Below, in pieces: positions 46,217-54,681 of a stretch of 64,000 bases of DNA. The position numbers were made by a program, and so were the translations under genes. The first letter of the stretch is position 1, and the number at the start of each line of letters is the position of its first letter. The notes under the pieces were generated by a model. It did not search any database and was not told the DNA's origin. It worked only from the letters and a program-made list of their open reading frames with translations. The stretch is from Sphingopyxis macrogoltabida (GTDB taxonomy: Bacteria > Pseudomonadota > Alphaproteobacteria > Sphingomonadales > Sphingomonadaceae). Location of the stretch: contig NZ_CP009430.1 of the NCBI RefSeq assembly GCF_001314325.1, forward strand, positions 186,001-250,000, read 5' to 3'.

Positions 46217-47014
46217 ATGGCCTATAAAACTATATTGCTGGATATCGCCGATCATATTGCGACGATTACTCTCAATCGTCCCGAGGCATACAACAGCTTC
46301 ACACGCGACATGACGAACGAATTCGTCGAGATCTGGAAGCGCCTGCGAGAGGATGAAGACGTACGCGTCATTGTGCTCCGCGCTGCGCCCAGCCCCGCAT
46401 TTTGCACCGGGGCCGACACCAAGGGTGGCCCTGACGTCACGCCCTACCGCACGCCCGAGTCGCGGCTCAAGCCCTGGTCGCTCGACGATCCCGCCGAATC
46501 GCTGGGCGCCAAGAGCAACAGGGTATGGAAGCCGCTGATCGTCGCGGTGTCCGGAATGTGCGCCGGCGGCGCCTTTTACTTTCTCAACGAAGCCGACATC
46601 ATCATTTGCAGCGAGGAATCGACCTTCTTCGATCCACACGTCAATTTCGGCATGGTCTCAGCCTGCGAACCGGTCGGAGCCATGGCGCGTATGCCTCTCT
46701 CAGAGGTCCAGCGCATGGTACTCCTCGGCAATCATGAACGCATCAGCGCCGAGACCGCGCTTCGCATCAGCCTCGTTACCGAAGTGCTCCCGGCCGACCA
46801 GCTCTGGGAGCGCGCGCGCTACCTTGCTTCGCTGATCGCCGAAAAACATCCGGTCGCGATCGAGGGATCGGTTCGCGCGATGTGGGAAGCGCTCAGCCTT
46901 CCGCACCGCGAAGCGATGGAAAATGCGTTGAAATATACCCAGATCGGGAACCCCATTTCGACGGCAACCGTCGACCGCAAAACGGCTCCGAAGGCGAAAT
47001 GGTGGCTACGCTGA
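46217..47014 (+). CDS. Crotonase-family (enoyl-CoA hydratase/isomerase) protein
   Basis: The 265-residue protein has 'ITLNRPEAYNSFTRDMTNEF', 'AFCTGADTKGG' and an atypical oxyanion helix 'GMCAGGAFYFLNEADIIICS'. The second Glu region reads 'NFGMVSACEPVGAMARM'. The hydratase Glu pair is not in the standard context, so isomerase or dehydratase activity is possible. It is probably controlled by the divergent LysR gene. GAGAG precedes ATG 46217. Confidence 0.88.
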   Translation: MAYKTILLDIADHIATITLNRPEAYNSFTRDMTNEFVEIWKRLREDEDVRVIVLRAAPSPAFCTGADTKGGPDVTPYRTPESRLKPWSLDDPAESLGAKSNRVWKPLIVAVSGMCAGGAFYFLNEADIIICSEESTFFDPHVNFGMVSACEPVGAMARMPLSEVQRMVLLGNHERISAETALRISLVTEVLPADQLWERARYLASLIAEKHPVAIEGSVRAMWEALSLPHREAMENALKYTQIGNPISTATVDRKTAPKAKWWLR

Positions 47015-47035
47015 CCCGACGTTCCGCGTGCGCCC

Positions 47036-47833
47036 TCAGCCTCCGCTGAAATTCGGCGACCGCTTTTCGAGAAGTGCCGCAACGCCCTCCTTATGATCTT
47101 TCGTGAGGTGGCTTACAGACTGCATCACCGCGGCGAGTTCGAGCGCGGTGTCATAGGTGATCGTCTGCCCCTGACGCAGCATCGACTTCGTCATGCGCAG
47201 CGCATGCGGCGGCATTGCAGCAATCCTTTCGGCCAGAGCCATCGTTTCGTCCATCAACGCTTCGTGCGGAACGACCCGGCTGACAAGGCCCCACTGGCAC
47301 GCCGTCTCGGCATCGATCGTGTCGCCCGTAAAGAAAAGCTCGGCGGCGCGGCTCATACCGATCGTCCGCGGCAAGAGCCAGGTTCCGCCGTCGCCGGGGA
47401 CGAGGCCAAGCTTGAGGAAGGTCACGCCATATTTGGCCCTGTCGGAAGAAAGGCGGACATCGGCCATGCAGGCGACGTCGCAACCGAGCCCGATCGCGGG
47501 TCCGTTGACCGCGGCGATCAACGGCATGTCGAGCCCGAAGAGTGCGCGCGCCGCGCGATGGATGTTGCTGCGATACCCTTCACGAATCTGGACGCCGCCG
47601 CCCGCAAAATTGCCGGTCCCGTCGCGCATCGCCTTCACATCGCCGCCCGCCGAGAAGCATTTGCCGCTGCCGGTCAGAATGGCGCAGCGCACCGAGGGAT
47701 CGGCGTTAATTTCGGAGCAAGCCGCCGCGATCGCGTCGCCGTCACCGGGCGCACCCAGCGCGTTCATCGTTTCGGGGCGGTCGAGGATCAGCACAGCGAT
47801 CGCGCCATGCCTTTCGGTCTTGATGATCGACAT
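47036..47833 (-). CDS. Crotonase-family protein (PaaG-like, no Glu pair)
   Basis: The 265-residue product has 'VLILDRPETMNALGAPGDGD', 'CFSAGGDVKAMRDG', 'PAIGLGCDVACMADVRL' and 'FLKLGLVPGDGGTWLLPRTI'. Asp in 'VPGDGG' replaces the second catalytic Glu, and 'GCD' replaces the first, as in enoyl-CoA isomerases. It is followed downstream by nothing on this strand and preceded by another crotonase at 47865, both on the minus strand with a 31-bp gap. Confidence 0.9.
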   Translation of the reverse strand: MSIIKTERHGAIAVLILDRPETMNALGAPGDGDAIAAACSEINADPSVRCAILTGSGKCFSAGGDVKAMRDGTGNFAGGGVQIREGYRSNIHRAARALFGLDMPLIAAVNGPAIGLGCDVACMADVRLSSDRAKYGVTFLKLGLVPGDGGTWLLPRTIGMSRAAELFFTGDTIDAETACQWGLVSRVVPHEALMDETMALAERIAAMPPHALRMTKSMLRQGQTITYDTALELAAVMQSVSHLTKDHKEGVAALLEKRSPNFSGG

Positions 47834-47864
47834 GAGAGTCTCCTTTTGCTACCCGACGGGAAAG

Positions 47865-48659
47865 TCAGCTGCGATGGGTTTCATATTCCCCGGCGGCGAA
47901 AGCGGCGTCGATGCCGGCCATCGCCATATGCGAGGCTTCCAGATCCAGTATCGCGTCGAGGTTCGCGCTTTCGGCGGCGTTGAGCGCCTCCTTTGCGTAG
48001 CGATAGGCGCGCGCCGATCCGTCGGCGAAGGACCTCGCCAGCGTCTCGACCGTTTCCGCCAGTGCATCGTCGTCGACGACCTGATCGACGATCCCGAATT
48101 CCGCTGCCGCGTCCGCGTCGAAACGCTCGCTCATCAGATAGAGGCGCCGCGCCCTGCCCGCCCCGAGGATACGCGACCAGAACCAGATTCCGCCCATGTC
48201 GCCCGGCAACCCGACCTTGACGAACGCCGAGGTCAGCACCGCCGACCGCGCCGCGATGCGAATGTCGCAGGCACCCGCAAGGCTCAGCCCGGCGCCGGCG
48301 CATGCGCCGTTGATCATCGCGATCACCGGCTTGCCCATCGTGTGAAGGCCATGCGCGATCCGCGCATGGCGGCGCAAATAATCGATCCGGCGCTCGATCC
48401 ACGCGCCCGCCGAAGCGGCGGCGGGATCGGGCGATCCGGCCTTGAGGTCGCGGCCCGCGCAAAAGGCCTTCCCCGCGCCCGTCAGAACGACACAGCGAAC
48501 GTCGCGGTCGGCCGCGACGCCCTCGACGATCGGTCCCAGCGCCTCGTAGAGATCGGGCGTGACCGCGTTGAGCCGGTCGGGCCGGTTGAGGATGATCCGG
48601 CAGACGCCGTCCACCGTTTGCGCGGTCACGGGCGATTCACTCGTCTGGGACAGGGTCAT
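47865..48659 (-). CDS. Crotonase-family protein (isomerase-like)
   Basis: The 264-residue protein has 'IILNRPDRLNAVTPDLYEAL', 'AFCAGRDLKAGSPD', 'GACAGAGLSLAGACDIRIAA' and 'FVKVGLPGDMGGIWFWSRIL'. Both Glu positions are lost and an Asp is present in 'LPGDMGG', an isomerase-like pattern shared with its neighbour. ATG 48659 is preferred (GGAAGAG upstream); ATG 48671 is possible. It is divergent from the ACAD pair at 48849. Confidence 0.88.
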   Translation of the reverse strand: MTLSQTSESPVTAQTVDGVCRIILNRPDRLNAVTPDLYEALGPIVEGVAADRDVRCVVLTGAGKAFCAGRDLKAGSPDPAAASAGAWIERRIDYLRRHARIAHGLHTMGKPVIAMINGACAGAGLSLAGACDIRIAARSAVLTSAFVKVGLPGDMGGIWFWSRILGAGRARRLYLMSERFDADAAAEFGIVDQVVDDDALAETVETLARSFADGSARAYRYAKEALNAAESANLDAILDLEASHMAMAGIDAAFAAGEYETHRS

Positions 48660-48848
48660 CGGCTCTTCCATCTCCGGGTTTCGCCATCGCCATAGCCTAG
48701 ACCCTCCTTCATCAGCCATGTGAGGTCGCCCTCCCGTCCGGCGATGTTCCCCTATGAATTCCGCCCCCGCTCTGTGCTCAATTGCGCCGCTGCCTGCGCC
48801 GGATTCCCGGCGGAAGGGACAGCGACCGAATTTATCCAGGGAGCGATT

Positions 48849-49949
48849 GTGTCGGTTCTATTTGACGAAGCGCAGCTTCAAATCGCCGATGAGGCACAAC
48901 GGCTGCTGACCGCGCATTATTCGGGCGAGCGACTCAAGACCTACCTGCTCGAACGCGGCACCTTCGACCGCGAGCTCTGGGCGCTGTTTGGCGCACAGGG
49001 CTGGACGGCGATCTGCTACCCCGAGGCTTTCGGCGGCCTCGATCTCGGGCTTCTCGAACTGGGCCTGATTGCCGAAGCGTGCGGCGCAGCGGTAACCGGG
49101 GTTGCAGCGCTCACCTCCTCTTTTGCGCTGGGCCAGGCTTTGATGCACTTCGGTACCGATGAGCAGCAGAGCCACTGGCTGCCCCGGCTGTCCGCGGGCA
49201 GCGCCATTGGCGCCATCGCCTTCGCCGAGGGACAGGACATGCTTCCGGGTGCGCCGACGCTGCGCATCGAGGGCGGCCGGCTGTCGGGGATGAAACCGGC
49301 TGTCACCGCAGGCGGGATCGCCGACGCCGTCATCGTCCTCGCGCAAAGCGAAAACGGACCTGTCCTCGCACTGGTCGATCTGGCGCAGCCCGGAGTTACC
49401 CGCTCGCTGCTCGACACCTTCGACAACAGCCGCTGCACCGCCGACCTGACCTTCGACGATGTCGAAGCGCGGGAACTTCCCGGCGCGACCGATGCGCTGG
49501 CCGGCGCCCGCGAGATATTGCGCCTGCAGGCGGTCATCGTCAGCTTCGAACAGGTCGGCGGGGCGCAGAAGATGCTTACGACCGCACGCGACTACGCCCT
49601 GACCCGCCGCGCGTTTGGCCAGCCCATCGGCGCGTTCCAGTCGGTAAAGCATCGCATCGCCGAAGATTATGTCCTCGTCGAACTGGCGCGCGCCAACGCG
49701 ATTCACGCAGCGTCGCGGGCCGGACAATCCGATTTCGGCCTTTATGCCGCCGCCGCGCGGATCTCGGCAACCGAGGCCTATGACGGCGTGTCGCGCGACG
49801 CGGTGCAGGTCCATGGCGGCATCGGCGTCACGTGGGAAGCGGACCTCCACCTTCACCAGCGGCGCGCGCGCACCCTCTCCGTCGAAACCGGACCGCTTGT
49901 CTTCTGGGAAGACGATGTGATCACTCAACTGCAAGGAACCGCGCAATGA
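48849..49949 (+). CDS. Acyl-CoA dehydrogenase, small-type subunit
   Basis: From GTG 48849 (GGGAG upstream) the 366-residue protein has 'GWTAICYPEAFGGLDLGLLE', 'YALTRRAFGQPIGAFQSVKH' and 'VQVHGGIGVTWEADLHLHQR'. It lacks the 'TEP..GSD' flavin motif of large chains. It overlaps the large-subunit gene by 4 bp (ATGA). In this operon the small gene comes first, opposite to the two minus-strand pairs and the same order as in the fused enzyme. Confidence 0.9.
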   Translation: MSVLFDEAQLQIADEAQRLLTAHYSGERLKTYLLERGTFDRELWALFGAQGWTAICYPEAFGGLDLGLLELGLIAEACGAAVTGVAALTSSFALGQALMHFGTDEQQSHWLPRLSAGSAIGAIAFAEGQDMLPGAPTLRIEGGRLSGMKPAVTAGGIADAVIVLAQSENGPVLALVDLAQPGVTRSLLDTFDNSRCTADLTFDDVEARELPGATDALAGAREILRLQAVIVSFEQVGGAQKMLTTARDYALTRRAFGQPIGAFQSVKHRIAEDYVLVELARANAIHAASRAGQSDFGLYAAAARISATEAYDGVSRDAVQVHGGIGVTWEADLHLHQRRARTLSVETGPLVFWEDDVITQLQGTAQ

Positions 49950-51154
49950 CCGACCTCACCGCCTACAGGAACGCCGCGCGGGCGTGGATCGAGAGCAGGG
50001 TTGCCGAGTTCGGCCGCGATGCGCGGCGAGGCCTGTCGCCCGCCGAAGATCTCGAGCTTGGCCGGCGCTACCTCAGGGCCAAGTATGAAGCCGGCTACAG
50101 TGGCATATCCTGGCCGAAGGAGAATGGCGGCCAGGGGCTCAGCCCCACCGAAAAGCTGACGTTCGACCGCGAAGAGATCCTTCACGGTTTTCCGACCGAA
50201 TATTTTAGCATCAGCCTTGGCATGCCGGTTCCGATCATGCTGCGTTATCTTCCCGACGGCTGGAAGCAAGAGCGCGCGATCGCGGCGCTGCGGGGCGACG
50301 AAATCTGGTGCCAGCTCTTTTCCGAGCCCGCCGCGGGATCCGACCTTGCCGCACTCCGCACGCGCGCGATCCAGGACCCCGATACGGGCGATTGGGTGCT
50401 CAACGGCCAAAAGCTCTGGACGAGCTGGGCGCATCTTGCCGATTATGGCGTGATCGTCGCGCGCTCCGATCCGGGCGTCGCAAAGCATCGCGGCCTCACC
50501 TATTTCTGGGTCGATATGAAAGCACCGGGCGTCACCGTCCGGCCGGTGACGCTTGCCGCCGGCGACGCCCATGTGAATGAAGTCTATTTCGATGACGTCC
50601 GCATACCCGATGCCCAGCGGCTTGGCCCCGTTGGCGGCGGCTTTGGTGTCGCAATGGAAACCCTCATTATCGAACGCTATTCGGCGACCGATCCGGCCGC
50701 GAACGGCCCGTCGATCGCGCGGGCAATCGCCGATGCGACACGCATGACGCGCGATGGCCGCGCGCTGATCGAAGATGGCCGCGTTCGCGAACGCATCGCG
50801 CGCAACTTCGCCACCCAGGCCGCGCTCGCAGCGATTCACCGCCGCGCCCTTCTCTCGCTGGAAGCCGGCACGCAGCCGGGTTCGGAAGGCGCGATTCACA
50901 AGCTGGTGTCGGTCCGCAACCGCCAGCGCCTGTCCGAATTCATGATCGATATCCAGGGCGTTTCGGGGGTGCAGTGGAACGAACAGGCGACCCGGAAGGA
51001 CGACTGGGCGACCTCGTGGCTCACGGCGCCAACCGGCCGCATTGCCGGCGGCGCCGACGAAATGCTGCTCAACACGATCGCCGAGCGTATCCTTGGGTTG
51101 CCGCAGGATCACCGGCCCGACAAGGGCGTGCCCTTCAACGAAATTCCCGGCTGA
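49946..51154 (+). CDS. Acyl-CoA dehydrogenase, large-type subunit
   Basis: The 402-residue partner has 'GISWPKENGGQGLSPTEKLT', 'WCQLFSEPAAGSDLAALRTR', 'LNGQKLWTSWAHLADYGVIV' and 'IAGGADEMLLNTIAERILGL'. The last motif reads GGADEML instead of GGTSEIQ, a divergence from the other large chains. It is translationally coupled to the small subunit and followed by a strong terminator at 51178-51210. Confidence 0.92.
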   Translation: MTDLTAYRNAARAWIESRVAEFGRDARRGLSPAEDLELGRRYLRAKYEAGYSGISWPKENGGQGLSPTEKLTFDREEILHGFPTEYFSISLGMPVPIMLRYLPDGWKQERAIAALRGDEIWCQLFSEPAAGSDLAALRTRAIQDPDTGDWVLNGQKLWTSWAHLADYGVIVARSDPGVAKHRGLTYFWVDMKAPGVTVRPVTLAAGDAHVNEVYFDDVRIPDAQRLGPVGGGFGVAMETLIIERYSATDPAANGPSIARAIADATRMTRDGRALIEDGRVRERIARNFATQAALAAIHRRALLSLEAGTQPGSEGAIHKLVSVRNRQRLSEFMIDIQGVSGVQWNEQATRKDDWATSWLTAPTGRIAGGADEMLLNTIAERILGLPQDHRPDKGVPFNEIPG

Positions 51155-51177
51155 CCATCTGAACAGCCCGGATCAAG

Positions 51178-51210
51178 AAAGGCCGCGCCGTTTACAGCAC
51201 GGCCTTTTTT
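51178..51210 (+). terminator. Rho-independent terminator of the ACAD pair
   Basis: The stem GGCCGCGC (51181-51188) pairs with GCACGGCC (51197-51204) with one mismatch, and is followed by six T's (51205-51210). The last two T's are also the first bases of the TTA that encodes the TAA stop of the converging MFS gene. Confidence 0.8.
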
Positions 51211-52537
51211 AAGCGATCGGCTGGGCCTCCACGCCCGGTAATTCCGGATCCCGGCGCCGCCCGTAAAGCATTCGCGAGGCGATCGCGAGAAAGAGAACCA
51301 CGGGAATGAACACCAGCAGCCCGGTCGCCAGCGCGTAGCGGATCATGACGCCGCCGCCGTAGAAGTCGGACAGCATTCCGACCATCACCGGCCCGAGACC
51401 AAAACCGATCAGCACACTGGTAAACTGCACGATCGAAGTCATCGTTCCGCGCATATGCGGGGGCGTTTCATTGAGGAGGGTCGAATATGCGGGAGGCGGA
51501 TAACCGCTGCGCAGAAACTCGCCGAGGCCATAACCGACCACTGCGATCGCGAGCACGGGCGAGAAGAGCATCATATAGCCGGAGAACAGCGCCACGATCG
51601 CCGAGATCCACACGAGCCGCAAAGGCCATGCCGGGTTACGCATGAGCAGCGTGTCGCCGAGCTTGCCATAGACCGCGGGTGCGACGACGCCGCCAAGCCC
51701 CCCGAAAATCCCGATCAGCAGTCCGACCTCCGATAGCGAAAGGCCATGGACGCGCACGAAGAAGGAAGCGGCCCACGACCCCAGCGAGATGCTGATCAGT
51801 CCGAGCAGCGAACAACCGGAGATCAGAAAGATCAGCGCGGGCTTGTGCCAGATGAACCGCAGCACATCGACGAAGCGCGCCTTTGCTACCGGCGCGATAG
51901 TGCCGTCGGCGCCAGGCTCTTCCATCTCGCCGCGGCGCGGTTCCTCGACCGTGAAAAAGAGCAGCAGCGCAGCGAAAATACCGGGCGCCCCAGCGACGAA
52001 CAGCGCGGTCCGCCAGCCATGATGGTCGGCCAAATAGCCGCCCGCCGCCGACGCGACGACGGCGCCGAGATTGGCGCTGACGTAGAACATCCCGATCGCA
52101 AGCCCGCGGCCGCGCGCGGGGAACATGTCCATCAGCATCGGCAGCGCGGCGGGCGCCGCCCCGGCCTCGGCCGCGCCGACGCCGGTGCGCGTAATCACGA
52201 GGTGCCAGAAATCGCGCGCGAATCCGCCGAGCGCGGTGCAGATACTCCAGATGAAAACAATGGCTGCGAGGAAGTTGCGGCGATGCACCCTGTCGCTGAA
52301 ATAACCCATCGGCAGCACGAAGGCCGCGAGCGCGAGGCCGTAGGCGACCCCCGTGAACAAACCAAGCTGGGCGTCGGACAGGCCGAATTCCGCACGGATT
52401 GGCTCGGTCAGGATCGACGGCATCGACCGATCGACCGCATGGCACATATAGATCAGCATGAGGACGCCGACTGCGTACCAGCGGTACGCGGGACTCCGTG
52501 CATAGCGGCTGGGGGTCAACTCGTCGCCGGTTTGCAT
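51209..52537 (-). CDS. MFS transporter, spinster/YaaU-like
   Basis: The 442-residue protein has 12 predicted membrane helices. Characteristic loops are 'HAVDRSMPSILTEPIRAEFG' and 'YFSDRVHRRNFLAAIVFIWS' after helix 2-3, and 'TRTGVGAAEAGAAPAALPML' later. This is the D-x-x-R/'GAGEA' pattern of sphingomonad MFS carriers near catabolic genes. It probably imports the growth substrate or a relative. ATG 52537 has GGGAG 5-6 nt upstream, better than ATG 52558. It is co-oriented with the aldolase and DUF35 genes. Confidence 0.9.
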   Translation of the reverse strand: MQTGDELTPSRYARSPAYRWYAVGVLMLIYMCHAVDRSMPSILTEPIRAEFGLSDAQLGLFTGVAYGLALAAFVLPMGYFSDRVHRRNFLAAIVFIWSICTALGGFARDFWHLVITRTGVGAAEAGAAPAALPMLMDMFPARGRGLAIGMFYVSANLGAVVASAAGGYLADHHGWRTALFVAGAPGIFAALLLFFTVEEPRRGEMEEPGADGTIAPVAKARFVDVLRFIWHKPALIFLISGCSLLGLISISLGSWAASFFVRVHGLSLSEVGLLIGIFGGLGGVVAPAVYGKLGDTLLMRNPAWPLRLVWISAIVALFSGYMMLFSPVLAIAVVGYGLGEFLRSGYPPPAYSTLLNETPPHMRGTMTSIVQFTSVLIGFGLGPVMVGMLSDFYGGGVMIRYALATGLLVFIPVVLFLAIASRMLYGRRRDPELPGVEAQPIA

Positions 52538-52557
52538 ATTGCTCCCATCTTTTATCA

Positions 52558-53736
52558 TCAATCGCGTACGATCAGCAGCGCCGAACCGAAGACGCCGCCA
52601 CCAGCGCTGCACACCGCAACTTTCGCGTCAGCAACTTGGCGATCGCCCGCCTCACCGCGCAACTGGCGCACGGCTTCGACCAGATGGTTGAACGCATGAA
52701 GCCGCCCTTCGGATAGTTGCCCGCCATTGGTGTTGAGCGGGAGGAGGCCGTCGAGCGCGATATTTTGCCCGCCTTCGAGGAACGCGCCGGTCTCGCCCGG
52801 CTTGGTGATACCGAGAGCCTCGAGCCACAGGACGGTGAGCCAACTGAAGCCGTCATAGAGATGCGCGCTTGTCAGATCGTCGGGGGTCAGGTCGGTACGC
52901 GACCAGAGCATCTTGGCCGCATCGTTCATTGCCATGTTGGGAAAGTCGTGACGCTGGAACCAGGAGAAATGTTCGTGGAGGGCGGTACCCACCGCTTCGA
53001 AACGCACTGTCGGGCGCGAAGAAGCGGGAACCGCATCGGCACGCGAGATGACGACCGCAGCGGCACCGTCGATCGGGACGTCGCAGTCGAAGATACAGAA
53101 GGGCGTCGTGATCATGCGCGCAGCCCGATAGTCGTCGAGCGTGATCGGCTCGCGATAAACAGCGTTCGGATTGAGGGCCGCGTTCTTGCGCTGGTTGATC
53201 GGGATCATCGCCATCTGTTCGCGCGACAGACCGGTCTGTCGCATATGCAGATCGGCGTGCAGTGCGATCCAGGTGGCGGCAGACGGCGCAAAATAGGGTG
53301 TAGTCCACTGGTTGAAACCCTCAGGCGTCGGGAGGTTTCCGTCCGCGAATGCGCTGCCGTACATCGGCACCCACCGTTCGCCCTCGGCGCGGTAGCACAG
53401 CACATGGTTGCAATAGCCTGCTGCGATTGCGCCGATCGCATTGGCGATGCTTGCAAACTGTCCAGGCCCCATCCCCGCCTCGAACCAATTGAGCTTCAGC
53501 CCCAACGAGTTCTTGATATCGACGGGGCTGGCGGCCGAAGATCCATGCCCGACATGGACTGCAGCGTGCGGCCAGCAGGCAATGCCATCGATATCGCCGA
53601 TTTCGAGACCGGCGTCTGCGATGGCATTGCGGCAAGCATCCACAGCAAGGTTGAACGGATAGACCTGCGGCTTGCGGTACATCTTCGACATGCCGGTGCC
53701 GGAAATCACGCACGATTTCTCGAAATAGCTTGTCAT
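52558..53736 (-). CDS. Thiolase-fold lipid-transfer protein lacking the Cys nucleophile (Ltp2-like aldolase)
   Basis: The 392-residue protein has the thiolase fold, but the nucleophile region reads 'WFEAGMGPGQFASIANAIGA' with no Cys. The C-terminal 'GHPIG' histidine loop is replaced by 'LNTNGGQLSEGRLHAFNHLV', and 'LYDGFSWLTVLWLEALG' replaces the HDCF motif. These changes match the Ltp2-type retro-aldolases that release acetyl- or propionyl-CoA from beta-hydroxyacyl-CoA. Aldolase activity is inference from this pattern. It overlaps the DUF35 gene by 4 bp, as expected for an Ltp2-DUF35 complex. Confidence 0.88.
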   Translation of the reverse strand: MTSYFEKSCVISGTGMSKMYRKPQVYPFNLAVDACRNAIADAGLEIGDIDGIACWPHAAVHVGHGSSAASPVDIKNSLGLKLNWFEAGMGPGQFASIANAIGAIAAGYCNHVLCYRAEGERWVPMYGSAFADGNLPTPEGFNQWTTPYFAPSAATWIALHADLHMRQTGLSREQMAMIPINQRKNAALNPNAVYREPITLDDYRAARMITTPFCIFDCDVPIDGAAAVVISRADAVPASSRPTVRFEAVGTALHEHFSWFQRHDFPNMAMNDAAKMLWSRTDLTPDDLTSAHLYDGFSWLTVLWLEALGITKPGETGAFLEGGQNIALDGLLPLNTNGGQLSEGRLHAFNHLVEAVRQLRGEAGDRQVADAKVAVCSAGGGVFGSALLIVRD

Positions 53737-54158
53737 GCCGCCTCGGCCGGTCGGAACAGCGGAACGAAGATATCGTCATGCTGCTCGAAATGGACCGTGA
53801 CTCGCATTCCCGGCTTTATCGCTTCGACCGGCTCACCGAACATATTGGTCAACAGCCGAACAGGACCTTTTTCCTCGAGTTCGATCAGCGCGACGACGTA
53901 GGGCACCGGCACATGTGGAAACCAGGGCTGATGGTTGATTGTCGAGGACAAGATTCTGCCGCGTCCCGATACCGGCTCAGGCGCGACATTGGCCGAATGG
54001 CATTCGCTACAGAAGGACTGGTAGGGATGAAAATAGAGATCGCAGTCGCCGCAATGCATGATGTGCAGACGACCGTCGGCGCCGCCACGCCAGAAATAGC
54101 CGTTCATTTCGTTGATCGCCGGCAGCGGCCGAGCGAGCGGAGCGGATTTGATTGTCAC
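53733..54158 (-). CDS. DUF35/OB-fold zinc-ribbon partner of the aldolase
   Basis: The 141-residue protein has a zinc ribbon ('CGDCDLYFHPYQSFCSECHS', two CxxC pairs) and an OB fold ('GRGRILSSTINHQPWFPHVP', 'LTNMFGEPVEAIKPGMRVTV'). GTG 54158, preceded by AGGG, is chosen; the frame is open to 54233, but the extra residues are not conserved-looking. It overlaps the aldolase start by 4 bp, and the two are likely a stable complex. Confidence 0.88.
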   Translation of the reverse strand: MTIKSAPLARPLPAINEMNGYFWRGGADGRLHIMHCGDCDLYFHPYQSFCSECHSANVAPEPVSGRGRILSSTINHQPWFPHVPVPYVVALIELEEKGPVRLLTNMFGEPVEAIKPGMRVTVHFEQHDDIFVPLFRPAEAA

Positions 54159-54681
54159 TGCGGCCCTCGTTCCCTTTTTATGTTCTGAGTCGACGCCGGA
54201 TAGCCTGCTCTGACGCCGCTGCTCGCAAGGCATAAGGCAATCGCCGAGGCCGCAACAATGTCTCCGTTATCCGAAGTCGGTCAAGACCGACATCAATCGA
54301 GTGCTTGATTCGAATGGGCGTATGGGCCCGGCCTTTGGCTCGATCACCCTGGACACCCTCAATCGGGCGCGTCTGTCGGTTGGGGCCTAAATCGCTTCCG
54401 CGCTTGCGTTTAGCCCCGATTCGAGCCCGATTTCAGCGCGTTTCGAACGCGCGGGAAACGGCTGAATGATCGTTCCGAAAATAAACCGCGATCCCGCCGA
54501 GCGCCAGGCGATTATGTAGGAATCTTGTTCCGACTCGTAAATTGCCTCAAAGTCGCTGATCGTCTCTTTTCTTCGAAGGACGGAGATAGGACGGCGTAAA
54601 TCGTGCGAGAACGCCCGGTAAGACAGGGCGTACGCCATCGCACGCTTCTGCGTTGGCTAAGCGAAAATTTGCCCCTCTACG
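54159..54681. other. 523-bp intergenic region with possible ACAD remnant and a short palindrome
   Basis: No intact gene is convincing here. It contains the possible ACAD fragment listed below and a perfect palindrome GTCGGTC-AA-GACCGAC (54276-54291) that could be an operator. An 83-codon minus-strand frame (54387-54638) has no ribosome site or family motif. Confidence 0.5.
54262..54390 (+). pseudogene. Possible decayed acyl-CoA dehydrogenase fragment
   Basis: One plus-strand frame reads 'GPAFGSITLDTLNRARLSVG' then stops. This resembles the ACAD junction between middle and C-terminal domains ('GFxxAxxTLNxGRLxVAA'). There is no start, no flanking domain and only ~40 codons, so it would be a remnant. 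The identification rests on one short motif. Confidence 0.25.

Noticed and set aside
54387..54638. 83-codon minus-strand frame
   Set aside because: No ribosome site or recognisable motif, and it overlaps the possible ACAD remnant, so it is not called as a gene.
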